Of a stretch of 27,177 nucleotides of DNA, positions 1-10,214 are shown piece after piece. How positions within the stretch are numbered: position 1 is the stretch's first letter; each line of letters begins with the position of its first letter. Below the pieces are notes generated by a model. The model was given only the letters and a program-made list of their open reading frames with translations. It made no database searches and had not been told where the DNA came from. Position numbers and translations under genes: made by a program. Source of the stretch: Echinostoma caproni (lineage: Eukaryota > Platyhelminthes > Trematoda > Plagiorchiida > Echinostomatidae); NCBI GenBank assembly GCA_900618425.1, contig UZAN01039777.1, forward strand, positions 5,200 to 32,376, read 5' to 3'.

Positions 1-404
1 CTACGATATTTGCCGCTGGTTTCAACGTTGAGTAATAAATGATGATTTTATCCAATAAATTATTCTCATCGGTATAATTCCGTGAACGCGGGTCACAATT
101 TTTTTATTATATACTCATCAATTTTCGTGGGAGTCAATTATCAAGGCTGAGTTATGGTTGCAAGCACATCAATTATTTCTGGCTGAAAAGACACTCACAT
201 CGTTTTGTTTTCTTGGATTCGTTCTTTTCTAAATCCAGAATGTTGCAGAATGAAAGGTTTACTCTCGTACTAAGTCATTTATCAAATGTGAGCAGTATTT
301 TGTAGAAAAATGAGCAGCTTTTGATAAAATACAAACTGTTTTTTCAGTTTTTTCCATCGCATTGTGACAGTTGAGAAGGAATGACAATTATTAGCCGGTT
401 CTAT

Positions 405-408
<4 letters not shown>
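1..408. other. AT-rich non-coding stretch
   Basis: I see no open frame, RNA gene or recognisable repeat here. It leads into the AT microsatellite. Confidence 0.5.

Positions 409-440
<32 letters not shown>
409..440. repeat. (AT)16 dinucleotide microsatellite
   Basis: An uninterrupted run of 16 AT units follows 'ctattctc' and ends in 'ttacat'. It is a simple sequence repeat, self-complementary and probably length-polymorphic. No function is implied. Confidence 0.97.
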
Positions 441-443
<3 letters not shown>

Positions 444-546
444 CATATTACACGCAGTTATAGATCGCTAACGAAAAACATTTACAGATTCATGTAGGAT
501 AGTAGATGGTTAACGTCAAAATCAATATAAATATAAATTTACATGC

Positions 547-640
547 GATGGAAATGTTAGTGATAACCAACAAAGAGCACTGAACAGCTGTTTCGTCATG
601 TTTGGGACTCGTCAGCGGTGCGTAATTTTGTGTCCCTGTG
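547..640 (-). repeat. Hammerhead-bearing SINE-like repeat, copy 1 (3' part)
   Basis: This segment is one of four related copies in the window. The others are at 15211-15346, 23496-23585 and 23586-23651. In the minus orientation it ends in 'catttccatc', matching the 'cattctcatc' and 'cattttcatc' ends of the two copies near 23.5 kb, so the 3' boundary of the family is probably at 547. The tRNA-like head expected upstream (above 640) is not recognisable, so this is a 5'-truncated or decayed copy. The arrangement resembles the Sm-alpha SINE family of schistosomes (established knowledge); membership is inferred by eye. Confidence 0.75.
577..621 (-). ncRNA. Hammerhead ribozyme, type I, core intact
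   Basis: On the minus strand the parts occur in the correct hammerhead order. Stem I 5' strand GCACCG is at 621-616 and core CTGACGA (CUGANGA) at 615-609. Stem II is GTCC (608-605) and TGAC (598-595) around a six-base loop, with three of four pairs intact. GAAA (G12, A13, A14, A15.1) is at 594-591. A minimal palindromic stem III CAGCTG is at 590-585. U16.1 and H17 are T584 and T583, and stem I 3' strand CAGTGC is at 582-577 (five of six pairs). Predicted cleavage lies between 583 and 582. All catalytic-core bases are present; H17 is U rather than the optimal C. Very short palindromic stem III hammerheads are known to act mainly as dimers or tandem copies, so cis activity of this lone copy may be weak. 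Confidence 0.8.
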
Positions 641-3061
641 AAATACATATAAGATTTTGCAATATACCAAATGAGAACGCGAAGTTATGTCTGCATTATT
701 CACCGTCTAATTTCACTGGTGTTACATAGAGGCTTTTGTTAATTTAACAAATTTGAATATTCATACTCTTACGGACGCATTGGTCTATTCACTCTACTTG
801 AGCGTCCAGTCATATGATGCTATTTTTCATTCCAGACACGGATGAACATGTTTACAGGCCGTTTTTCCTGCGAGTCAGCTTCACGCAGTTTTAGACCGTC
901 GTTCAATCGATCAATTTATAATCTTAAACATTCAATAAATCGTTCATCAGATTCCGACCGCACACTGTCTTCTATGTTCTGGTGTTCTGTGCTGGATTAC
1001 GGTCCCTTTACAATCGTGCGTATTGGCTTTAAGAATGCGATTGGGATTAAACAGTTTAGAACTCAGGATGAGTCTCCGGGCAGAAATCTAACCCGAAACA
1101 TCTTCGTTCACCTAGCTCTGAGTTTGTGTTTTGCATGCATGTGTGCAGCATTTCACAATACGCTACTCGAGTACGTGTTCTACTGGGTAACTCGCTCAAT
1201 TATCCCCTTTTTAATCACAATCATGGTTTAGTCTGATAAGCAGATACATCCATCAGGCATATTGCACTTGGGAAATTCTTATTTTTTTGGTTGGTTTTTT
1301 AAAGCAATCAACTAACCTTTCAGTGAGCTCAATTCTGAAAAGGAAGCGCAACTCAAAATGAATGGTCGTACCGATTAAATGTGCATTCTTTTACAGAGAT
1401 ATCTTACGGCACTCCATTGAGAGCGAATAACCTCGCTTTATTCAAATCACGGTTCCAAATTCTGCTTTACTGTAGATAGACAATAGGGCAATAAGCAATT
1501 TGTGTCGCAAGTCGACAGGGATCGAGGGACATTGATCACTAAATCTTCGTTCTCTATTTCTTGTGTGTTCGATCTGCATAGTCGTCTTCTTCTCACTTTG
1601 CATGACTTCATTTGCGAGCAGGCCCAGTTTAGGTGGCTACTTTGAACCAAGCCACATCGTACAATTAGTGCACATTACACGCTTACTCGACTCAGTTTTC
1701 TAAGCTGTATCATATGATAATAGACTCCTATGTATCTGGACCCAGGTATGCACCCATATACCTTTCGGTTGACAGGGTCAATTTTGTTCCTGTCTGAAAG
1801 GGTGCAAAGGAATTCGATTTTATGTTGTATTTTCTTGAATGTACCACCAACTTCAGCAGATTTTAAGCGTCTGCTAGGTCCATTTTAAAGAGATCGCACA
1901 TCGGTGGAAGTCTGCCTCTATGACATTAGTAAATTTGTTCGATAAGTGTCATTTTCTGTCAATAATTGTCCGACCACGCGTATACTTTTTCCCGTAAATC
2001 GTAATTACAAGCATGAAAGCTGTCGTACGGAATGTTTCAACTGATCTCCTCGCTTTTCAAAGTTATCTGGGTAGCCGTAGGCTATTAACTTTTGTCCAAC
2101 ATCGTTCAATCGCGTTTCAGGCGTACATGATTTAGTAAGTTGCGGAAAAATACTAAAAATCGGAATTGTATGCAACTGTTGTCGGAAATACCAGCACACA
2201 CATACACTTGATGTTTCTCGGTCAGTCTTGCATCGTTATAAGGTTTTTTTTCCTTTCATTCCCAACACTTTAAACTCGCTCCACCTGAATCTGCGATTAC
2301 TCTTGTCCAGATGCTGATTAATTCCCTTGAATAAACCATCACCTGCTTTAACCAGATGAGCAACAACAGCAAGGAGATCATATAATCAATATCCCGGATC
2401 CAAAGCATAACACTCCATTTAGGGGGCCGGAGAATCAGAAATGAAAAATCGCGTGAATAAGAATGTGAAAAACATCACATCCATCGGTAATAGTCTGGAT
2501 GAACTGACGATCTATTCGCGGAGGAAACAGCAAGAAGGAAACCTCGACCGCGAGAGGCTTTGGTTTATTTGGATTGATAATAATATACCGCCTGTGAATC
2601 TCAAACTCCTGATACGCCAGTTGTCTTTATCTTATATCGGAGAACCCGGATGTTTGTGAATGGGCCCGAAAAAATCACATGAACAAAGAAAACGGTCTTC
2701 TTTTCCGCAATCTCCTTGAAATAAGTCCTTGTAGAACACTAAGCTTTGTTGAAGTGCTTTGGAAAGAGCATGTGTGTCAGGTGACTATCTCAAACGTTAT
2801 AAGGAAAACAGGAAACACAAAAGTCGGGCTTATCCCCGTAGTTCCGTAACTGGCCAATCCAGGTGATAACATATGCTGCTAAAACGACTGCTGTGAATTC
2901 GGTAATTCTCCAACACTGTTATTTAACAGACAGTTAGGTTCAGATTGTCTAGAGCTTAGTCACAATCCGGTAGACTTATACTGAAATGATGGAAATACAA
3001 TGCTAGCAACAAACAAAAATACGTACTGCTATATCCTGCATATACCAAATGGAAAAAGGCC
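641..3061. other. Non-coding stretch, no supported gene
   Basis: There are only short open frames at about chance level. The longest is 129 codons on plus at 842-1231 and has no recognisable family, no convincing splice context and no codon signature. No repeat family was identified. Confidence 0.4.
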
Positions 3062-3069
3062 TGATCGGC

Positions 3070-3150
3070 TGTCCGTAAGTAAAGCGGTTAGTATGCCTAC
3101 CTGCTAGATGTGGGGCCCTGGATTCAATCTTCAGTTGAATCAATGGATTC
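3070..3150 (+). repeat. tRNA-derived SINE head or tRNA pseudogene
   Basis: An A-box-like element 'taagtaaagcgg' at 3076-3087 continues into 'ttag', as in many tRNA D-arms. A B-box-like element 'ggattcaatct' lies at 3120-3130 (consensus GGTTCGANTCC). Their spacing of about 43 bases is tRNA-like. Immediately after, gattcaa (3121-3127) and ttgaatc (3135-3141) form a perfect 7-bp hairpin. No acceptor stem closes the fold, so this is not a functional tRNA. It is more likely the Pol III promoter of a decayed SINE. No hammerhead core follows it, so it may be a different SINE lineage from the one at 15.3 kb. Confidence 0.55.
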
Positions 3151-4357
3151 ACGTTGTTGATGAAACCGAATGAAGTGGAAGTATCTATACACAGCATTCT
3201 TCCTAGCTTTTCATCTCATGTTTCGCTAGCGGTGTAAATGGCAAATTTCAACGTGTAATCGAATAACGATATATACTTGATCAACTTAAATGCCCCAGTG
3301 ATTTTGGTATCACAATCAGTCAACTTCGTTATACAGTGAACTATTATGGTAATGATCTGATCATAGTAGAAGTCACCGTGGCGTTCCAGTACCGACCGCT
3401 ATTGTTTTGCGTTTTCATGGTACGAAAAAAGCAATGTAAGACGATCTCTGAAGTCCAAACAACGAAACTGATTCTTACTTTTAAAAGATATTAATCTTCA
3501 CTTTCGTCTAAACAATACGTCCGCATTACCATCATCAGTTTATTAACGTTGCAACATTTGATCTAATTACTACGGGTTTCGTCTAAAGATTGATGGAATA
3601 AGGTGAACTAAATGGAGTGTCTTATGTGGACGGTGTTTATTATACTTGACCAGCTAATGTATCCACCTCGCATGAACAGAGTTCACTTTAAGTAGAGATA
3701 CGGAACTGTAAGCATTTACTTCTTTGTAGTATCACTTTTATTTATTTCTGGGCTAACGACTGCAACACAACATATCGTTTGTTAAATGTAAGATATTTAC
3801 TCCGGGGATTATTGCATGTTTTATAGAAACACTGAAGCTGTACGAAAGGTGTCAAATAGCTTGACGATGGAGGCACATCTTTTAGACGTTCTCCAATCAA
3901 TAGGTGGTGTAGCCAGCGACTGTCACATCTCATTTTTTAATCAGGCTTTGTAACATCATCATTCGTAGAGAATAGTATGTTTCACCATTCGTTGACTTCA
4001 TAATATTCCGATACCTTTGGTCTGACTCGCCTACAGCGGTATGACTAAAACTTGTACCCCGAGACTAAAAGATTATGGGTCTAGGCTAAAGTATGATGAG
4101 GAAGGGCGTAGTGACCGGTTTCCCATCATCCGCAATAATATTTACGAAAAGTCAACTGTTCCGCATCGAGCTCGCTTAGTTACATCTTAAGAGTTGGGAG
4201 GGAATAAATGGCAGTATGGTCAGCGTTTGTAAAACATTGATTACTTCTTTCTTAGATTTTTCACCATTTCGAAACACTCGCACGTGTCCAATATAACGGG
4301 GTTTATGACATGTTTTCACTGAAATATAAGGAACTTAGGACCAAAAGGTTCATCTGA
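3151..4357. other. Non-coding stretch, no supported gene
   Basis: I see no recognisable repeat or gene. A pair of short phrases sharing 'cgctagcggtgta' occurs here (about 3222-3236) and in part near 11706; this is probably coincidental. Confidence 0.35.
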
Positions 4358-4759
4358 TTAAAAAATACCAAGGATTTTCTGAAGGTAAACTACCTCCATC
4401 TAACATTTTATACCTTCTTCCAACATGAACAGATCACCACAGAGTTCATCATAAATGTTTTTCAGAACGTGTGCCCTATCGATCGAATATTCCAAGAGTT
4501 ATTGCTTTACTTAATCCATCCTCAAAATTTTCCATCAAAGGATGCGTCCGACTACAGACTGATTGGTTTGATTCTTACTTATTTCTTAGTATTCGAATTG
4601 AAACTCACTATTGACTCGAAGAAAATCCCTGAATCCAAATGCGCACAGATTCACTTATCAAATGATAGCACAATAATCAGCTCCGAGTTGTGCGGTAAAC
4701 AATTCCGCAATTGTAGCCACCCATTTTGTGGTAGTTTAGCTGATCAGTCGGATAGTTGA
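4358..4759 (+). CDS. Unassigned ORF, possible 3' exon
   Basis: A stop-to-stop frame of 133 residues runs from after TGA at 4355-4357 to the TGA at 4757-4759. It has no ATG near its start, so if real it is an exon. A good 3' splice site, 'tgtttttcag', ends at 4465 and would start an exon at 4466, in frame. The product would then be about 97 residues, beginning with Asn-Val-Cys-Pro, with a leucine-rich helical block (for example 'FQELLLYLIHPQNF') and a cysteine-containing tail. I do not recognise the family. An ORF of this length is expected roughly by chance in a window this size, so the support is the acceptor and the protein-like composition only. A weak alternative donor 'gtaaac' lies near 4693. 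Confidence 0.28.
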   Translation, partial: LKNTKDFLKVNYLHLTFYTFFQHEQITTEFIINVFQNVCPIDRIFQELLLYLIHPQNFPSKDASDYRLIGLILTYFLVFELKLTIDSKKIPESKCAQIHLSNDSTIISSELCGKQFRNCSHPFCGSLADQSDS

Positions 4760-7700
4760 TCCCTAAACGCTTGTGCCTACGGTGCCAGCTGTTACAGACC
4801 ACGTATCAGGCTCTAATTAGATGGTATACTTGAAGCCTCTTGATGATCCATTAGGATGAGACCTAATTTGATGGAGTTGATCGAGGAGTTACTAAACCTA
4901 GATGGATGAAGCTTTGAGGATAATAATAGCATACAAACTACACGTCACCGGCGTTTACGTTTCTCGTGTTATAATATGTGTAATATTGACACCGGAGACA
5001 TATCGAGCCGGTACACAAATCGTAACAGGGCGAGACGAAAGAGACAAACTACTCACTTTTAAGGGCTGCAAAAGATAAAAGGGACAAATATATTTTCAGC
5101 AAAATAGGCGGCTTAAACAACCAGAGTTACAATAGATTTATTCTGTGGTTTTCATTTCATGCTTTTCTCACAAATATTTCCTCCATGCGATATCGTTCGT
5201 GCAAACTGAGGATTTTGTTTGCAGCCTACAGTTCACTTGATAAATTGTTGCAACAATTGTTTGTTTAAATTGGTGGGAATTACTAAAATAAATTCATGAG
5301 TATGTCATTTTGAGTCCCTTCAGCGTTTCCCCTTGTACAGAAAGTTGTATGTTGTATGTACACCACATCCTATTTTATTAAACTCACATTCTGTGTTGGA
5401 AAGTCGACTAACAATTATGCACGCACCACTTGCAGTTGGGAAGAGCTATCTACTCATTGGTAAATTTTGTTGTATAATATACGCCAATGCTTGATGCCAA
5501 AAACTTTAAAGGAACCTCTGTGGTTGAAAATTTCACCCTATGCACATAAAGAAGTTCCCATTGCAGCAGTACCACCAACCTATATTTTTCACTATGTACA
5601 AAGATATTTGATTTGAATAAGGTGTTGGGCGATATGCCGGAACCATTTCCACGAGTTTCAACCATGTCGAATCAAAAATCGGTATATTTCTTCCTTAACT
5701 CACCAGTTTCCGTCTTGTTGTTTATTGTTTCGAATTCTGCAATTAGATGGGAAAAGCGAAAGTGTGAGCAACCGAAATATCTCACTCGGAAAGTACGCAT
5801 AATCAAAAATATGAGCAGTGGGGTTTTAGGTCACAATTCTCTCCGGTTAATTCTAAAAGAGTGATAACGATTTAATTGCGCCATCTTATTATAAGAGTTC
5901 AACATAAGCCGCACCTCACCCGCATCGGATGACATGGGACTACCTGGTTGGCCTAGTTATCGACTTCGCTAGTGCTGACAGCCTCAGTTATTTTTATCTG
6001 CATTCCATCTGTCAGAGTGGGTTTGGTCTGATCACAATCACCTTACACCAGTTTACTTACACATGTTTTTCCTAACCAGGGGTATAGAGATATGACATGC
6101 CAACTGACCAACAGCATACAGTTCAAATGGATTCCCTTATACTAAGAAAGACCGATTCTCACTTGTTCACTGGCTCGGGCTGATACATCTAAGGTTACAT
6201 AACTCTGGTAAGATAGAAAGCGCTGGCAGAATAAACAAACCAAAAAAGAAACCAACCTGAAAAAGATAATATTTCGTATTTTCAGTAGGCTATCTTGTTC
6301 GCACACGATGACCATTGGGATGAATGGGTGAAAAACATGGTAGTTCGTGGGCCATTCAAGACAATTTCTTCATAAACAGTTTTCTTTTGCGCACTCGTGG
6401 AAAGGGATTTCAATCGTTTCCACCTCAGTCACAATACAATGTTTAATCCGCTTGGACTGTTATTGACAAATCTGATATGCCTTGGTGAAGTCAAGAAATA
6501 AAATGTTAACAGTATGCGCTCGTAATTAGCTTTGTCACCCTACTTTACATTGAAGCAAACAAAGCATACTTTGTAGCGCTCAATGCCATTTCTCAGATTG
6601 TCTAGACAATGTCGCATAAGGCAGACGAACGAAGAAGGTGGCTGAGTTCATAGGTCGCAAATTTATAAAAACTGAAGAACCGCACGCTGCTTGAGGTTAT
6701 CGGAGAATGAATAAGGGAAAACACTGGCGTTCAAAGACCTAGACACAAATATTTGCACGATTCAGAATCATTTCTGATCTGTTTGAAACCGGTTCAAACC
6801 GATTTGGGACAGGCCCAATACAGCACATAGACCAATCAACAAAAAGAAGTCAGCTTGACGACAAATCAGCTATCCAGATCAGTCGCAATTCACGAATGGC
6901 AATAAAGGAGCACGAACAGCCAATCGAAGATAAGTAGTTAATTCCAATCACAATGAGTACAGTCCCTTGTCCGAATTCGCACTGATGATTATGTCTTTCC
7001 TGGTCACAACATTTCCAAGTNCCCACCAAAAGCACGCTTCTTCGATCATCACAAAAGTTAGTAACTTTTGGCCGTCTCGCATAGGTTTAATCGGATACAA
7101 TAAAATGAAAGATCTTTGAAGAAGATATAAGCTATTAGTGCTGCTTCAAATCAGGTCACAAGTAAGTCATGGTTATGGCAATCCTTACACGTAAGCGTGA
7201 GCGTGCAGTAGCTGTTATTCACTGGGACAAACTTGCAATCGAGGAAGAGGAAATCAGTGCCATGCATAAAAGACCGTCATATGGATGATCGAAGTGGGCA
7301 GGTTAGAAGNAAGCCACATCATCCCAAAGCGTTGACCTAAAAGGGTTCTGATGAACTCTAGTTTTTCCGGCGTGATCTGCATAACAGCAAGTTATCCACC
7401 ATCCGGGAAGTTTCTGGTGGGGCTGCATTATAGCGTGGGTTAACAAATTTAGAGATGGATAGCCTCAATTTTCAATTCCCAAAGGAAATTAGTTGGCTGA
7501 ATCTTAAATTAAAATACTGAACTAGGATGAACTGGAATTTCCTTCCAACGAATTCAAGGTCTACTAGAAACCGTGGTTCTCCAAAGCGATAATGCTCTGA
7601 CTCAAAGAGCCCGCTTCACTAGCGTGTAGTCGCTGCACGGTAACATCAAGTACATGTGCTATAAAATACGCAGCTTGAATTTGAACAACATTGAAAGTGT

Positions 7701-8820
7701 TTGGGCTGCATCGATGAATCGAATGAATGCGCATGCGAACATATTTCACACTGTCAATAAATTAGAGACAGTTACATCTCATGAATGAAACCATTTCAAT
7801 GTCCAGATTCTCCAGAAACTGATTAACAATCTGTATGCGTGTTGTTTTCTTTAAAAATAATGGTTAAAGTCAATTTTTTTTCTGTTGCACATATATTTTT
7901 TTTCTTTTACTGGGTTGGTGGGGTAAATGGTATTTCGCATCTCCTGGGCACAGTTCTTAGAATAAGTTTGGCTAGGTCGTAAACAAAATCCTTTTGGTTT
8001 TCCAATACAGTAACAATAGCACAATGTGCAACATAGCTATCGATTTCGTTCACAAACTAAGCCCATTTTAGAATCTGTGTTGAGTTAACGCCTAAACCGG
8101 TGCTATCGGGGCTACCTTATAATCCAAGTCATTCATTTATCAGAGAAAATGGCATGAATGTGTTAGTACTCAGATGATCAGAGCGCATCAACAGTGGTGA
8201 CCTATGCGGATGAATTTTGACGAACCTTTTAGAGCAATGTTAGGACTTTTTACTACTCTTCTTGGACAGATCATTTTTCTTTCCTTCGTCCAATTTTGCT
8301 TTCTTTGAGAGAATACATAATGGTGCAACGTTCAGGAAGGGAGAAGCGGCCAATCAAAATGCTGCCATTCAACACAGAAACATAGGAAAAGTCAATGTAA
8401 AATGGCGGTACGCTTACATGGCGAAACGTAAATGAGATAAACAGGTAAAAGGTAACAATACTAAAAAACATTTCATATGTAGACCTCTCAAACCTCGATA
8501 TTGGGTACGTTGTCAAACACAGATTACACCCTGTATATGAACAATTAATCTGGAAGCACTNCTTGTGTAATCATAGGTGCCCATAAAACGGAGACCATTC
8601 TTGGTTTTGTGAAGCATATTAGTGTTGATTTGCCTCATACTGCCTCGTTCGCTCAAACTGTTCAAACTACGACTCTCGCAGACTCGTGGGTGTGTCAAAC
8701 CAATGGCGCGGATGATCCAAACCTGTCATCACACATAATATGACTGCCGGCCAAATAGTGGCTGTAGAACTCAATCCATAACATCAAATGTAAGTGTGCT
8801 GCATGAACAAAACGATTGAT
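4760..8820. other. Non-coding stretch, no supported gene
   Basis: This long interval has only short, overlapping open frames on both strands, for example 5550-5864 on plus and 5450-5665 on minus, which shadow one another. It contains a perfect 16-bp palindrome at 5243-5258 and single N bases at 7021, 7310 and 8561. I could not recognise a repeat family in it. Confidence 0.4.
5243..5258. repeat. Perfect 16-bp palindrome
   Basis: The sequence 'aattgttgcaacaatt' equals its own reverse complement. About 0.4 such palindromes are expected by chance in 27 kb, so it may be meaningless. Confidence 0.9.
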
Positions 8821-8892
8821 GTGGCCCCGTAGTTTAGCTGCATAACAGGATAGGCGGTGACCGTACATGGGTTTAAATCACAAAGGGGCCAC
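8821..8892 (+). repeat. tRNA-like segment with closed acceptor-type stem
   Basis: The ends gtggcccc (8821-8828) and ggggccac (8885-8892) pair perfectly over 8 bp around a 56-base interior, the size of a tRNA. Inside, 'tagtttagctg' resembles an A box. 'gggtttaaatc' at about 8869-8879 resembles a B box, with a 7-base loop 'tttaaat' flanked by an imperfect T stem. The anticodon arm is not convincing, so I read this as a tRNA pseudogene or SINE head rather than a working tRNA. The inner phrase resembles the minus-strand tRNA-like piece at 14018-14065. Confidence 0.5.
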
Positions 8893-9773
8893 TAAAATTT
8901 TCAAAGATTAAGAGATATATGAGAAGAATCAGTTGTCTTCATAAGCTTAGCTTCTTTATGGAGTTATCAGTAACTTGAAATGTTTATTTATAACAAATCA
9001 CCCTTTTGAAAAAATTCCTTTTTCCATTTTCAATAATCCGTGATGGACACACGATTCCGCCACGGCGGGTGCATATACAGGAAAGTTGTCAATTTAACCA
9101 AATCCTCCTTTGTGTGATTCGGAGATACACTCGATTGCCGTCGATTGTCAGCAATTTACTTTGACTGCTAATTATCACAGATGAAAATGTTCCAAATTTA
9201 CAGTTGACTAACTTGTCAATATTTCGTCCATTTTTTCTGAAAATAATTTCGAAGAATCATCGCATTCAGTTCTTGTGTGTACCAGTTGCTTTACACACAC
9301 ACACAAAATCAAATTCGCTCACAAAGTTCATTTTCGGATTATGAGTATTCGCCCTCAATAGTTGGTGCCCCCGCTGAGTTTCATGACATCAATTTACTGT
9401 ACTAAATGTTGCTGCCTGGTCTTTGGTTCCCGCAAGTATTTCACGGCTTACATTGTTTTCCCCAAAAAGAACCATATCCACATTCGAAGAAAACATCCAA
9501 GCAATCAACGTTTCACGGGTATTTCTATATAATGAGCAGTTAGGGTTAAAATCATTCCAATCTAGTCTAGAGGAGGGGTTAAAAGGAATACAAACAGGTA
9601 CTACTACTACAGACGCCTGTCCTTTTGTTCACTGAGAGAGCCCATGAATCAGTTGCTTAGAAATTTGAGTAATCCTCAGCACTCTGGAATTTTGACTCCA
9701 ATTAATCCTCCGTTTGGGTCATCCCGAATAAGGTTACTAAACAATTATGAACAAAAACACTCACAAATAACCA
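8893..9773. other. Non-coding stretch downstream of the Penelope-like fragment
   Basis: This interval lies 3' of the Penelope-like fragment in that element's orientation and may contain its 3' end, but I could not identify a boundary. It holds a (CA)6 microsatellite at 9293-9304 and otherwise nothing I can name. Confidence 0.35.
9293..9304. repeat. (AC)6 microsatellite
   Basis: Six perfect AC units. It is of the same short type as the tract at 9946-9957 inside the Penelope-like fragment. Confidence 0.9.
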
Positions 9774-10214
9774 TTAAACCATCTGTAGCACAGGAGATTG
9801 TTGTTTTCCGTTGTTTGAGTTGAGCGGAGCAACGAGAGCGAGTAAGCCGTCAATTGACTGGGAGTAGCCACAGTCGTTTGTCCCCGGGTTGTTAACAGAC
9901 GTTCCTGTGTGAATATTCAAAACTGCTTGCACAAACGGCTTTTGAACACACACACACAAAGGATGGGGGTTGTGAAGGCGGATGCTGACTGCCAAAACTT
10001 TGACCACAGTACCATACCGAACGTGGTTGAACATTCTCGGTTGAACTTTGTTCAGGGATTGGACTACTTTAAACATATTTACTGTGAGAATAGTGTCTGC
10101 AAAGTTCGAAAGGGTAGCATTTGTAGGCGATTCAATCAATCCCATACTCCGGTGCACGCAGATGCGCTCGCACAGACGTCTGGTAGTGCGACCAAAATAG
10201 AGCAAGCAAATCAA
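9774..10214 (-). pseudogene. Penelope-like element, GIY-YIG endonuclease fragment
   Basis: A 146-residue frame carries the signature of the C-terminal GIY-YIG endonuclease of Penelope-like retroelements, which nicks target DNA for integration. Residues 6-18 read 'YFGRTTRRLCERI', followed by His21, matching the family's Y-x-G-R-T-x-x-x-L-x-x-R-I-x-x-H block. Residues 74-98 include 'LAVSIRLHNP' and 'QKPFVQAV', matching the family pattern EA-x-AI-x-L-H-x-P and C-V-Q-K-x-F-V-Q. The catalytic Glu expected in the EA pair appears as Leu74. A (TG) tract has lengthened the LCVQ motif to LCVCVQ. A TGA lies immediately upstream of the frame (10217-10215) and no reverse-transcriptase domain is readable above it. 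It is therefore an inactive fragment; the homologous part is about 9915-10214. The family call is from recognised motifs, not an alignment. Confidence 0.75.
9946..9957. repeat. (AC)6 microsatellite inside the Penelope-like fragment
   Basis: On the minus strand this tract encodes the doubled Cys-Val in LCVCVQ. It is consistent with an in-frame dinucleotide expansion within a dead coding sequence. Confidence 0.85.

Noticed and set aside
842..1231. 129-codon plus-strand open frame
   Set aside because: Its length is near the chance expectation for this base composition. It has no recognisable motif and no convincing splice or promoter context.
2679..2849. 56-codon ATG frame with an internal CAG|GTGACT donor-like site
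   Set aside because: It is too short, has no partner exon and matches no recognised protein.
5550..5864. 104-codon stop-to-stop plus frame overlapping a 71-codon minus frame
   Set aside because: Both strands look equally protein-like, no family was recognised, and neither has strong flanking signals.
5940..5990. Sequence sharing 'acctggttgg' with hammerhead copy 4
   Set aside because: Similarity beyond the 10-base word is weak and no core or stem arrangement is visible.
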